The notes beneath the pieces are model-generated. The model was given only the letters and a program-made list of their open reading frames with translations. It was not told where the DNA came from and did no database searches. From Pristionchus mayeri (Eukaryota; Nematoda; Chromadorea; Rhabditida; Neodiplogasteridae), in assembly GCA_036245805.1 (NCBI GenBank), contig BTRK01000001.1, positions 29,891,087-29,955,086 of the forward strand: a stretch of 64,000 nucleotides of DNA, given 5' to 3'. Below, in pieces: positions 10,952 through 22,077 of this stretch; the first letter of the stretch is position 1; the number at the start of each line of letters is the position of its first letter. A program made the position numbers and the translations under genes.

Positions 10952-11522
10952 AAGAAGGAGTGTCAGCAAAGTTGAACTTTTTACGCTGTCATAGCAATGA
11001 CCTAGTCAACCCTCCAAAGATCATAGAGCGAGCTAAGAGGGTAGACAACATCATTCTCATATATCAGGGGTAGAGCAGACGCCATGTGATCGGGAGCTTG
11101 AGGGTTCGATTCCCACCCAAAGATTTGTGACAAATCCTCGAGATATTTGAATTGCCGCACGTCCCTGGCTTACCAAGGACTATCAGCGCCTATGGTACTC
11201 TGCCAACTAGTGATAACTCGGTTCAAAATAAAGATATGATTTTAATGTCTCATGGTTAATTATAATAATTCTTTATCATGCGACAGTGCAGAGGTATAAA
11301 ATAGATGTTACAGGGAAAATTAGAATCATGATAATTACGATGTCATATCTAGATGACAAAGGGAGTATAGCCGTCAGTTACAAGCGAGAGTGAATTAGAG
11401 ATAATGAGAATAATCAATACTATTTATAGCTCTAGCTCTGAGCGAGAACAGTTCACTATTTCGAAAAGCTCGGCCATGGTTATGACAGCGTCAAAAGTTC
11501 AACTTTGCTGACACTCCTTCTG
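10952..11522. mobile_element. 571-bp TIR element (MITE-like) with internal tRNA-like sequence
   Basis: The ends are inverted repeats of about 40 bases starting AGAAGGAGTGTCAGC, with one mismatch in the first 41, and both ends abut TA (10950-10951, 11523-11524). That fits a Tc1/mariner-type target duplication. There is no transposase frame. It sits directly after the F-box exon of the gene at 10752, either in intron 1 or at its former border. The TA target forms part of the in-frame TAA that closes that exon. The B copy is at 41754-42324. Confidence 0.75.
11060..11120 (+). repeat. tRNA-like core inside the TIR element
   Basis: GGGGTAGAGC resembles the A-box end of a tRNA, and a perfect B box, GGTTCGATTCC, lies at 11103-11113. 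The acceptor stem cannot be closed, so this is a tRNA-derived (SINE-like) or tRNA-mimicking piece rather than a tRNA gene. Confidence 0.5.
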
Positions 11523-13145
11523 TAATGTTGTTTTCGTTCATCGGATCAGAATATATTTCAGATATACCTCCAAACCTTCCAAGTCTCTGTCGGAAAAGAG
11601 ATTATCGTGAGAGGGGATATTGAGAAAATCAAGAAATTTGTGTTTGGAAGCGGCTCTTCAAGAAAGCATTTTGGAAGGAGATGATAATAGGCCTGGTAAT
11701 ATGATTGTTTACCGTCAACATGATAATATTTCATGAAATTTACATGATATGTATTTAGACATCATTTGATATTGAAGCAATGGAATTGGTGGAGAATATT
11801 ATAGAAAGATGCTCTTTCAGTATGGTTACAGTGTATCATGGAGAAGACAATAACAGGCGAGTTGTTTTTCATTCCGAAAAGTCTTGAATTTAAAAAAAAG
11901 CTGTAATATATTTGCAGCATTCGCAAATTTATTCTAAGCCTGAAGACTAATCAGCTTGATCTGATGTTCTATATTTCCGCACAAGTCGACTTTCTCAGAC
12001 AATTCTCTCGGCCAATAAAAATTTGGAGTTGTGTTACGGTGATTGTTGTGCACTATATTTCTGTGAAAGTTGCTAACACCTTGTTTTAATAGGAAAATGC
12101 GATTACTTTAATACACGAGCGAACTAACCTTTTAACCTAAACTGCAGAAGTTTCATCGATTTAGCATACAACTTTCAGGGTGAAAATACCGATATGACTG
12201 AAGAGGATTTGATTGAACTCATGAGAAGAGGGCACACGCTGAATAATTGCCCATTTTACGTATACTCGCCCACGACTCTTGCAGATACACTCAAGGTTCG
12301 CTATGTTCATAAATTGGAATCTTGTATTCCAAATGACGTGATAAACCTCCATCTATATCATAACTAAGCATTTTCTTCGGTAAAATCGCGTCCATCACTT
12401 TATTCCACCGATTAAAACGCGCATTTTGGCACAAAGATCAATTATATTTCTACTCGATTCTTTTTCTCAGATTATCGCCTCACAGAACCATCCACAATTT
12501 CTGACAACGAAGGTTTCGAGAAGTGTTCTCGAAGATTTCCTGAATCTGTTGGGAATCGGATGGACAGGGCGAGGCTACGAGACAATTACCGAAGTTGAGG
12601 GGGTTAGTGTTGCATAAGTGTTGCAGATAGTGCATACGAATGCTCAAGAAGGCATTTCAAGTCCATAAGAAGCACCTATTGTTAGAATAATAAAATAATT
12701 TTCAGGTCACCAACGTCTTCGCTCTATCATTGCCCACGTATTTCGGGGCTGAGTGCGTACTGGAGTATAATGGGACAAGACTCTACGTTGAAAGAACGAT
12801 CTTAAATGATACTATTCACATCAGAAACAAATTTTTGTACAAACGATGCTAACTTTAATACATTCCATTTATTTAAGTCAGTTTGAAATTTGCAATTATT
12901 CCGATTAGATGTGCAATGAAATTTCGAAAAAAATATGACTACCGAAATCAATAACCGAAAAATTGAAGACGCGATATTATTTTCTCTTGATTGTTAACAC
13001 TTTGCAATAAACGTTTTCGACAAAGAACATGCTTGTGCTATTCTTGTTAGAGGTCGGTCTACATGAATCAATCCGGTGAGCCATGTGGATTGGCATTACA
13101 ACTACAGTAAACTGTAAAGTACACAAACGCTTTAAGCGAAATGTA

Positions 13146-14588
13146 TTAGGTTGATGCAAAAGATTCGATACGTTTTCACGATTTTGAGACATAACTTGCT
13201 TCAGCCTTTAGGAATTCTCTCGTGCATTTTTGTAGGATATTAGTATATGTGTACTCTTCATAGCGCACTTATGGGCACATATGATCAACCAGTCATTTAA
13301 GAGACCCTCCACGAGAGAACGTGAGAACTATGCAGGGGTACACGGATGGCTAAAAATTCGATAATTCTCAAACTTTTTTTCTGAAGTGTTTTCGGCCAAT
13401 TAGAAACGTAGGCGATAAAAATTAAGCATTCTACATGGAAGCATATTTGACAATTTGCCCCCCAAAATCGAGCTTTGGGGGGGCATATCTCAAAAATCAT
13501 CATTTTTAAAAATCTGATTTTCTTATGGGATATACATTTACATGACACAGATCTCCTGTAAAATCGCAGGAACCAATACGACAGAAAAAAATTTTTGATC
13601 GCGGATTTCGGTGAAGATGTTGAGACTAGATGTTGAGACCGATGACAACGCCAATCCGCTTCGTTTGTCGAAATTTGCATGTTTACGGGCGGTAGTGACC
13701 TACTGCTTAAAATGGCCGTATCTCTGTCAATTTTTGACCTACAGCGAGCTAATTTTTTCCAATCTGTGCGTAATGAAATTGTCTATAAGCAGGTTCGCTT
13801 ACAACACGATGAAAAGTGTCATCTTCATACAGTAATCATGAAAAAACACTTTAAATTTTAATTTACTCAAAATTTTTCTCTTTACAACACGATTTTTATT
13901 GCGGATTCGGATTCCCCATACTCGATTTGAGGTAACTGTATTTTTCATTTGTCTTGGATCCTGCTTCTACATACTGCTACTCAGTAGGCAGAACCCGGAC
14001 GGTTGATTTTTGGAGAAAAATACATTTCGGTGTGCCTCTCTTCTCTGAATTATGCTAATCAGTAAAGTAAGGCCAGTTTTGGAAAGCTAACGAAGAGATC
14101 TACAAATATGACTTAGTGGTCCAAGACTTAAAAATGGACCGTTTTTGAGTTATCACGAGCACAGGAAAGTTTCAACGTGGGATCATTCCTCTCAACGATT
14201 TTCTATCTAAATGGCAATCAATTCGAATTCGCTAAATAATTATAATTATATTGACCCATAATTTTTCTAATAGACACTAACGATCTATTGTAAAGTGTTA
14301 AATGGAAGCATGCATCAGAACTCAATATCGACACAAAATGGCGGAAATTTCAAGCCATCTGTTTTGTTTTAATGGACGCTTGTACAGAGCATCCCAAATA
14401 CCGAAAATTTATCACATTTTCGAAAAAAAATTTTTCTGATGAACCACTCGAGATCGATTCAATTTGAAACTATGATTGTAGTGCATTAATAGTGCCTCAA
14501 ATAATACCAAAGTATTATCTAATACAGGCAAACCATTCTCGAGATAATACCAAAAATACCTTGTATCGAAACTTTTGCATCAACCTAA
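13146..14588. mobile_element. 1,443-bp mariner-type non-autonomous element
   Basis: Terminal inverted repeats of at least 26 bases (TTAGGTTGATGCAAAAG then TTCGATAC, one mismatch) are flanked by TA at 13144-13145 and 14589-14590. The longest internal frames (about 127 codons minus, 74 plus) show no transposase motif. Complete copies also lie at 43952-45395 and 62085-63527. The copy in the A right arm (31275-32003) is cut by the deletion breakpoint. Confidence 0.8.
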
Positions 14589-14994
14589 TATTTACTGGGA
14601 CCATAATCTCTACCACCTTGGCTACACACCCCTATGGTCAATAAGCGCAACGCAATCGTGATCTGTACGACAAAACTGGTCATGCTCCATAAAATTCGGT
14701 GATCTCGCCATTTACGATGTCCAGATACATTGTAAATACTAAAAAGGTCGGAAGTATCCAGTAATTGTTCCTATCACAGCTCATCTTCCAAATCATTCAA
14801 TCATTCGTCATTCTTCATCCTATTTAGCACGTGGTCGCTCGAATTCAACTGGCTTCTTTTTTCTAATTTTTAATAATTTCTTCTTATATTGTTCAAATGC
14901 TCGCATATTTCATCTCCTCGCATTTACTTGATCTATGCAAATCGGCTACTAAAAATAAACAAATTTATTCTGGCATTTTCAGCATCCTATCCTG
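14589..14994. other. Upstream region of F-box-like gene F2
   Basis: AT-rich, no gene seen. A TTTTCAG site 13 bases before the F2 start may be a trans-splice or 5' UTR acceptor. Confidence 0.4.
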
Positions 14995-16441
14995 ATGTCA
15001 TCCTATCTTGGCGACGACCTTAATCTCAACACCCTTCCATCTGATGCCATCAGAAATATCATAAAAGTCGGAGTGGAATCATTCGATAATATGAGCTTGG
15101 TAAGCAATTTTTGTTGTTATTATTTATCTAAAGCTAATATTCGCACAATCTACGATCTCAATTCCTTTTACAACTCTGAGCATTTTCTTCGCGTTATGCC
15201 AGAATCCTCCGCAAACAAGTCGCAAATCATGCTCAAGCGATAGAGTGATCTCCTTTTCTCTGTGATCTTTCCACTCTCGCCCCTCTATCGAATTTCGTCT
15301 TCAGATATCCCGTCGGTGGCACAACATTTCCGCTTTTCACCTCACCAACCGCCATCACCTCCCTGTGATCGACTCGTTCAAATGGATTGACTCAGTCGCT
15401 GATTCGAAGTCTTGTGTCGACCTTCGCTTTCCTCATAAGCTCACCGACTATTTCGGAATCGACAGAGCGCCAGCCAAATTCGACTGTTATCGGAACAGCG
15501 GGGTGCGTTGCATAAACACATTTCATGTATAATAATACCGTGTCTTCAGTTCACGGATGCCTACCTTCACCTTAACAATCGTGATGATACTAGAATGCTT
15601 CCCTATCTTGAGCGAGTTTTCGCCCGGTGTTCACGGATCGGAAGAATTGAGATTTGCGCGAATCACATAATGCCTCGTGCGGAGGAGTTCAGAATGGCAC
15701 TCGGAGGTGAGTACTATCTCTATTATGATAATTATAATTATGTAAATGATAATTAATAAAAATATTAATTTTGAGGTGCGACCGTTGGAGAAGTGACAGT
15801 TATCGGCTACTCTCAATTCGCTGACTATTCCGTGTAAGATATTCTTCTATGTAATTAGCAGCTAATTTCGAGTAACAATTATACGGTTTCCTCATTTATT
15901 TCACACTTTATATCGATTGAAAACCGGTGGAGAGGAAATGGAGGGACAATTATCCGAATTGTCACGCAAATACCCGAACTGAAACATTTCAGGACATGCA
16001 TTCGACATCTTTTCACAATCCCTTCACTGAGTCGTCTTGTCATCTGCTGCAAAAACAAGGATATATGGGATAGCAAGGATGGTGAGTATTTATTAAATGA
16101 GGAGCTCCTCACAGACAATTTTAAAAGCAAATGTCTTCGAATAAGTTGGACAGTTGGAAAACAACAAACGCATTTCAGTGCTCAAAAACTTCATTGAAGA
16201 AGCAACGATGTCTGTTCCCAAGCTCGAATTCGTCATTCCGCACTACAAACTGCCCACTGAACGAGTTGAAGACGTGCGGGGACTGTGGAAGACAAGGATG
16301 GAAGAAATCAATGAGGAAAATCGCCTCGAAGTGACAGTGAGAGCTGAAGAACAGCGATATGACTACGATGACGACCCATATGTGATGATACCGCCTCAGC
16401 CCACTACAGTCCGAATGATTGTGAAACGCCGTCAAATGTAA
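14995..16441 (+). CDS. F-box-like gene F2, six exons, A left copy
   Basis: Exons 14995-15099, 15305-15502, 15550-15706, 15776-15833, 15873-16081 and 16179-16441 join in phase to about 329 residues. The N-terminus LNLNTLPSDAIRNIIKVG continues over the first junction into SRRWHNISAFHL, a degenerate F-box-like motif as in large nematode F-box families. The rest has alternating hydrophobic segments and an acidic stretch near the C-terminus (YDYDDDPY), ending VKRRQM. Such proteins usually act as substrate adaptors of SCF ubiquitin ligases; that is family knowledge, and the target is unknown. All introns are 42-205 bases with GT/AG ends. This copy alone has Ile instead of Arg in the VM.PPQ motif. 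The frame is intact. Confidence 0.75.
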
Positions 16442-16678
16442 TTGTTGGTGTTGTGACATACCCCTCATAATTAACCCTCTATCATCAATCAGTATTGATT
16501 TATTTTCGTCATCTTTGATTTGGTTCTGATAAATGTGTAATACGACACTGATGAACTCTCTACTATGACTTTTATTGAAATTTCATTCAATTTATCGGAT
16601 GGACAAGATATTATTGTTTAATTTAATATTTATTACGCAATTTAGAAGACAAGACAGTCTTCCTTCAGGCATTCTTCA

Positions 16679-17787
16679 TTAATTTCCATCACCTTGGTTC
16701 TGCAAAAGGGGGATCAAAACTACTGACAACTTCATTATCGATCTATTGCGCCAATTTTGATCTACCAATCAATAAATCGATTGATACTAACCAGATGGCT
16801 CTTGTCGATCTTCATCACGAGCACCTTCCGATCCGGCTGCACCATATGCGCCGCGCACAGCGCTCTAATTGTGCCCAGATCGAGTTTGACCTGAGGTAGA
16901 GATCAAAGATCAAAGATTCGAAACGGTGACAGATGGTTTTCTGTGTACCACGATACAGTTCGTTTTGGAGAGGTCCCTTACATACGGCCTTTATTCTTTC
17001 TCTCACTCCTCACCGAGTAGAGGCCCGAATCGTCCCGAGTCAGCGGAGGAGCCGTCGGTGCGGGTTTCTGAATATATAGAGTAAAAGACTAAATATCACC
17101 CTCGAACCCTCAGTTTTCAACGAATAAAATGAAAAATATGAGGAATTATAATGTTTTCTTCCACTTTGCGTGAAAATTCGTTAGTTTCTCATAGCGCATG
17201 CTCACCGGCAGCACGCGGACGGGCCCGGATGCAGCAGCCTTTCCCTCCTGCTCCTGCTCCGCCCTCTTCTTGGCATGAGGCACTCGACGAGCGGGAGACT
17301 GAGCAGCATCAAAGACCAGAAATCATCGTTACCAGAACGTGTTGGTCACCTTTCCCTTCTTCGACTGCTCATTCATCGCGGATTCCTTGGCGTCCTTCTT
17401 GGCTGCAGCTGCTGCAGTGGTCGCACGCGACTTGCACGACGCAGGAGTAGCCCCCGTCTGATGATGATCGATATACCGTATCATGATACAGTATCCCACC
17501 GCAAAGACTACAGTATCACCTACAGTACCTTGGAAGGGGCGGCGATGGTGTGACGCTTGGATGGCGTTGTCTTCTTCTTCTTGGGTGCTTCGTCGACGAC
17601 TCGAGCGACGGGCTTGGAGGTGCGCGCAGAGCGTCTTGGAGGGATACGTTAGGTTACTGTAGACTAAGAGAGTGAAGATTTCGGCAGCCACGGTAGAATG
17701 GTCTAGACCGCTACAATAGCCCCGGCGCTTAGATTCTGTGAGTTTGTGGATGAACAGGACGAACCTTAGCTTGGCGGGAGAGACCAT
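16679..17787 (-). CDS. Lys/Ala-rich basic protein paralogue (gene 2), A left copy
   Basis: This is the mirror of 28076-29184, with the start at 17787 and the stop at 16679, seven exons and about 167 residues. It shares exon 1 (MVSPAKLR) and the C-terminal LG.IRAL.A.HMV..DRK piece with the gene at 5766. Its middle is Lys-rich, with an AAAAAKKDAKES stretch. See the plus-strand copy at 28076 for the exon list. Intron 2 differs from the other copies by one base in its TACAGTA repeats. Confidence 0.7.
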
Positions 17788-18491
17788 TGTACGAGTAGAC
17801 CGCGCGGGACGGGCGAGTGAGAGGAGAATGAGGGGGGTGGAAGAAGGAAGAGGGAAGAAAGAGAAAAAGCAATTCAATCAGTTATTGTGCAGAGTGAGAA
17901 CTCGATAAACAGCTAGATGATCGAGAAAGTCCGAACTGGATTTTGAGGATGTCGACTGAAATGAACCGCTTGTACTGTGTTCGTAGTGGTCCTCGACTAA
18001 GTTCCTGAAGAATGGTATGAACGGTTTCCTTATGTGGAAAGGTGATTCTCTTGAAAATCAAAACATTTCCCTCTCTATCTCTCCATATTTCCACTTATTT
18101 TTCGTCCGTAAAGATCATCTCACTTGAATGCCCTGTGGTCGCTTTTGAGGGTCATAAAGAAAGAATCGGAAGACTCCTTGACTAGTATACTGGCTTTACA
18201 ACCTGGAGACGTAATACCCACTCGGATGCTTCCGACCATAAATGGAAGAGGGTCGGTTACTTGGATGGATTGTAATCACTGTATAAATACACCCAGTTTA
18301 GCAGTCTCACTCATTCGTCCCTTCCTTCCTCATCTTCTCTCCCTCCTCATTTATTCGCAATTTTCTCTTGCTTACTCTCCAGTGTAGGACACTGAAATTT
18401 GTATCATATTTGTGTATTTCTTTTCTAAATCTATTCTCGAGAAGTGAACTCCTCCATTCTAAGATCATTTCATTGTCAGGAACGACTCAAG
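17788..18491. other. Divergent intergenic region between gene 2 and F3
   Basis: It contains the pyrimidine/purine tract before gene 2 and a TATAAATA before F3. A 70-codon minus-strand frame (17882-18094) is open in all copies but has no recognisable family; I do not call it a gene. Confidence 0.4.
18282..18289 (+). promoter_or_regulatory. TATA-like box upstream of F3
   Basis: TATAAATA lies about 200 bases before the F3 start, followed by a pyrimidine-rich stretch. Mirror and repeat copies are at 27574-27581, 49090-49097 and 58382-58389. No transcription start data. Confidence 0.4.
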
Positions 18492-19670
18492 ATGCTCCAG
18501 TGGCTCAACTGCCAATCCCCAGTGACTTCTCACAATGATAACGACCTCAATCTCGCCTATTTGCCTTCGTTTATCATTCGAAACATTATAAAACTCGGAC
18601 AGGAATCAATCGACAGCATGAGATTGGTGAGTGAGATGCAAAATTATAAGTGTATTTCACTATTTTGTTTAACAATCCATCTTTGTTCTGTCCTGAACTG
18701 AGAACGATTAGCATGTATTTACCGATTTCTAGTAGTCTGTTGACTAACTATCGTTCATATCTCCCACCGATGGAATTTCCTTGCCATGGAACATCTGAGG
18801 AAGCGCAAGAATCTCCCCATGATCAACCTACTCTACGTGCACACCCATCGATTTGGAATGATGACAGTGAAAGTTGGAATTGAGGAGAAATACCTTACTT
18901 ACTTCGGATTTGCCAACAAGAATAGGCAGTATTCGTCCAAAATTGTTGAGGTGAGCGTTGTCCCTCCTAAGATGTGAACTAATCCAAATCCTTCAGATCG
19001 AGATTTACTCTGGAACGAAGGATGAGAAGGAGATTCCGAAGCAGATCAAGAAACATCTTCTGTTCATCGTTGATCGTTGTTCGCGAATTGAGAATCTCCA
19101 TTTGACGGAGTACACATGGTACGATGAGAGTGCTCTCTCGCGTTGAGAAGTTCGCTCTCATGTCCAACAAGGAACATCTGTGAGTTTGTACATACATTTA
19201 TTCTTATTTTGATGTTTGAATTTGTGAAACACACAAAACGAACTGTGTTTTTACTAACATGATGTTTACGGTATTCACTATCGATTGATATTCCAGCGAG
19301 CGTGCCTTGGATCTTCTGATGGCCGCAAACATCGATCGTCTAGTCGTAATCCCTTGGGATTACATCGGAATCATGTGTTTTTCTAATGGTTAGTATTGAT
19401 TTTTTGTGTGATTTTTTTGATGATCTACGTCAAAAGATTCATCAATTATCATTATATAACCTAGTGATTTCAGAGTTGCACTCGTTCGTGGTACGCCTGA
19501 TCGAAGCTGCGAAATTATCGACTGAAGTGAAAGTGATTGGACCTCAGTGGTTCCTTCTGAAGGCTGGTCAGCACTTTAATCGACTGGAGCAAGTATCAGC
19601 TCGATTCAGCGTTAACAAACCTGAGAATGGGCTAATCGCGGAATGCAGCATCAAGGAGCTAGATCAGTGA
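18492..19670 (+). pseudogene. F-box-like gene F3, damaged, A left copy
   Basis: Five exons can be traced: 18492-18626, 18759-18950, 18997-19179, 19297-19388 and 19474-19670. Exon 1 encodes NLAYLPSFIIRNIIKLGQES, very like F2. Two lesions are shared by all copies. First, exon 2 should begin at ATC TCC CAC (18759), but the expected TTCAG reads TTCAT and no in-frame AG is available. Second, exon 3 has a frame break at TCG CGT TGA (stop at 19144-19146), after which VEKFALMSNKEHL resumes in another frame. Exons 4 and 5 are intact, ending KELDQ. The product is either non-functional or starts internally. A TATA-like box lies upstream. Confidence 0.65.
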
Positions 19671-20246
19671 ACTAGCTTGTAAGTGATTGTTTGAATTAGC
19701 TCAATATCGATCATTGGTCCTTGACTGTATTATGTTCTCTGCATTCTTTATTATGTCTGACTATTATCACAATCCATTTGTATCAATACACACTGTGAAT
19801 AAAATGTTTCGGAAAACATTGTGAAAATAAGAAAATAAGGGAAGTTAGAAGCGACGGGGAAATGGGAGAAGGAGGAAGAGAAGGTATATTTTTCGTCTAA
19901 CTGTCCTCAGAAATTCAAAATTTCAAAAACATAGTCGGAAATGAAGTCGAACTCGCACCGGAAACACCACTTTTCAATTTCGAAATTGACTGGTATAAAT
20001 GCAGCTTTTGACCGATAAGAGACTCTTCGCATCTCTCTAAGGAAGGAAGGCTTATTCCTCGATTTCCGTCCCTAATCCCTCCCGTGTTTAGCATCCATCA
20101 CTCTAGACGACCCATACAAATCTAGAAATTTTCGATACAGGAGTTGCTCACTATAGCATCCATTAATGTCCATAACTTTCCTCGAGTTTTCGCATGTTCA
20201 CTCAAATTTTGCGTCAGAAAAAGAATAAAATTGTAAAAATTTCAGA
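19671..20246. other. Intergenic, promoter of Pmp3-like gene
   Basis: F3 ends at 19670. An AATAAA at about 19799 could serve as its poly(A) signal. From about 19990 the sequence is the candidate promoter of the next gene. No further gene is seen. Confidence 0.4.
19994..20000 (+). promoter_or_regulatory. TATA-like box upstream of Pmp3-like gene
   Basis: TATAAAT lies about 250 bases before the start, with a TTTCAG directly before the ATG (possible 5' UTR or trans-splice acceptor). Copies are at 25863-25869, 50802-50808 and 56671-56677. Confidence 0.4.
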
Positions 20247-21178
20247 ATGACAAACTGCATCGGGAAAACCTGCTTGATGCTACTCGCATTCTTCTGCCCG
20301 GTATTATTAAAATATCGTTGTTAATCTCACTGTTCTATTTCCGTTTCACGCATTCCCACCTAAAAAACGTATAGTTTGAAAGGAAAATGCGTTTACTCCC
20401 ACCTCGTGTGTTGGTAGTGAGTTCACCAGTCTCTACAGTGGACAGAATGTATCTGAAGACTTAAAATTGGGATTGCTTCAGCCGCTGGCAGTGGGCGTGC
20501 ACATAGGCTGCGAGTGCGACTTGTGCATCAACTTCCTACTCACCTTTCTGCTCTGGCTACCGGGTACGCCCAAATCCTCCAAGCTATCGTAGACCTCTCA
20601 AAATTAAAAAAAATCAAAATAAAGTTGTAAAATTTTTTATGGATCGAGTTAGTGTGTAATATAGAGTGATCATTATGATTGCTCAAATCTTCCTACTTTT
20701 CCCTGTTATGGTGGGTTCCTTTGGATAAATTGAAGAGAGTTTCTCTCTATCTGCTAGGAATTCAAGGTCCACTTCCACAGGCGTAATACATGCGTGGTAC
20801 GTGATACTTGCGAAGCAACGTCCTCACCACCACGATGATCATCACCATCACGCCACCACCAACGTCACCGTAGTGAATGCTGCGCATGCAGCACCTGCAG
20901 CACCTGCAGCAGTCGTAGCACCTGCACCTGTCATACAGTACAACATCAACCAGGTGAGCTGATTATTACCGATATAAACTCGTGAGGACTCAGAGAAAAA
21001 GTGGGGGAAGACAGTCAGTGGGCAAAATGGACATCTGTCCTACTGTACCCAATTTTAGTCAGCAGCTCCGACAGTTACCCAGGCGCCTGCTCCGGTGCAG
21101 TACCACCAAGCGCCTCCGCCTCCAGCACACTACCAGCCCCAGCCGCCCTACATGCAGCAGCCGCAGCCGGCTTACTAA
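20247..21178 (+). CDS. Pmp3/UPF0057 small membrane protein with Pro/Gln/Tyr-rich tail, A left copy
   Basis: Exons 20247-20300, 20482-20563, 20781-20953 and 21059-21178 join in phase to 142 residues. Residues 1-60 are a UPF0057/Pmp3-type domain: two hydrophobic segments, with PPLAVGVHIGCECDLCINF, a LLTFLLWLPG turn and VIHAWYVIL. These proteins sit in plasma membranes and affect membrane potential and ion or stress tolerance in yeast and plants; the nematode role is unknown. A His-rich stretch (HHHDDHHHH) and an Ala/Pro/Gln/Tyr-rich cytosolic tail follow. The frame stops at TAA (21176-21178) after QPQPAY, yet the same frame stays open for 32 more codons of the same composition to TGA at 21275-21277, suggesting a recent nonsense change or readthrough. 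ATG follows TTTCAG by one base. Confidence 0.85.
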
Positions 21179-22077
21179 CAGCAACCGCCCTATTATCAGC
21201 AACCACAGCAACTCCAGCAGCAATACCCGGGAGCTCCTCCTCAAGGAGCGATGAAGGGATCAGCGCCTTATTATTGATAGGAGTAGTTTATACGTGCTAA
21301 CTAAATTTATTCTTGATAAAGTGTCATCAAGATAACCGATTTTTTTGTTTATGTGGAAGATCTGCAAAGCCTCATTAGCCGGAAATTTATCAAGGAATGA
21401 AATGAAGCATGTTTGATGTAGTATCTGACAAATCTTTCCCCAGATTTTGCCATCTCAATCCACTGTCTTCGACACAAATGTATGTAGGCTAATACATTTG
21501 CAGTTCGAGTGTGGTACGTGCTATCGTTCTCTAGTTTCTCACTTTCCGGTGATTTCTGTCCCCATATTCTTCCTAGAAAACCGTTATCTCACCGTTACGC
21601 GCAAGCAAGATCGTTATCATAGTAAGAATTCCTTCATGGTGTGTCTCTTAATTCTGCACACTCTCTTACGTAGAATTTCGACGAGAGAGAGCGCATGATG
21701 GAGAGACTTCACAAGTCATCAAAGATCGGATTAGCGGGCGTTTCCCTCTAAACACTAGCATTGTGTATTAAAACTGATCAACATTGGGATTAAATTCAAG
21801 AGTAGGACTACATCGTTTTTTTTCAAAACAAAGGGGTTTGCTGAACAAATGTAGTGAATTCCCTGTTCAATGAATTAAAGTATTCGGAAATTACCATTTG
21901 GAAGTTGGAAACTGTTTTGAAATAAAAACCAGAGATAATAAACACATGAAATAGTGGTTGCTTCTCTGTTTTCGATACTAATCGAGATCAAATTTCTGAT
22001 GAGAAGACATAACGAAGAGTTGGACGGGTTGATACCTGCCACTTTCAAATTCATTTCAGAATTTACGACAGACACTA
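21179..22077. other. Intergenic, 3' of Pmp3-like gene
   Basis: It begins with the in-frame extension to 21277 and an AATTTATTC region. Short frames exist but none has splice partners or recognisable content. Confidence 0.4.

Larger units (their letters stand above)
10752..12852 (+). pseudogene. F-box gene, copy A, frameshifted by a 4-bp deletion
   Basis: Seven exons: 10752 to about 10934, 11562-11695, 11759-11856, 11918-12038, 12179-12295, 12471-12602 and 12706-12852. Exon 1 carries the F-box (MPKELLTDVISYLNCRD). Later exons form a roughly 250-residue C-terminal region of the kind nematode F-box proteins use for substrate binding. Compared with 41554-43658, exon 2 lacks four bases next to 11640, which breaks the frame in the FACVWKRLF stretch. 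Exon 3 ends with a GC donor (AACAG|GCGAGT), which the frame requires. The exon 1 donor is uncertain: the only phase-0 option near its end is weak, and the TIR element at 10952 lies immediately after. B has Arg where this copy has Leu in the F-box (CRDRL). Confidence 0.7.

Noticed and set aside
10431..10952. 173-codon open frame as one protein
   Set aside because: Its first ~107 codons match non-coding sequence upstream of the partial F-box gene; coding starts at the F-box ATG 10752.
13297..13680. 127-codon minus-strand frame inside the mariner-type element
   Set aside because: No transposase motif, and the frame is broken in the B left copy.
17329..17877. 182-codon minus-strand frame as a gene (and copies at 27986, 48137, 58794)
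   Set aside because: It runs through introns of the spliced Lys/Ala-rich paralogue and uses the wrong frame in exon 2.
17882..18094. 70-codon frame between gene 2 and F3
   Set aside because: Open in all copies only because copies are near-identical; no family, start context or splice evidence.
21001..21300. 99-codon Ala/Ser-rich frame over the Pmp3-like last exon
   Set aside because: Frame shadow of the Pro/Gln/Tyr-rich tail, with no splice partner.
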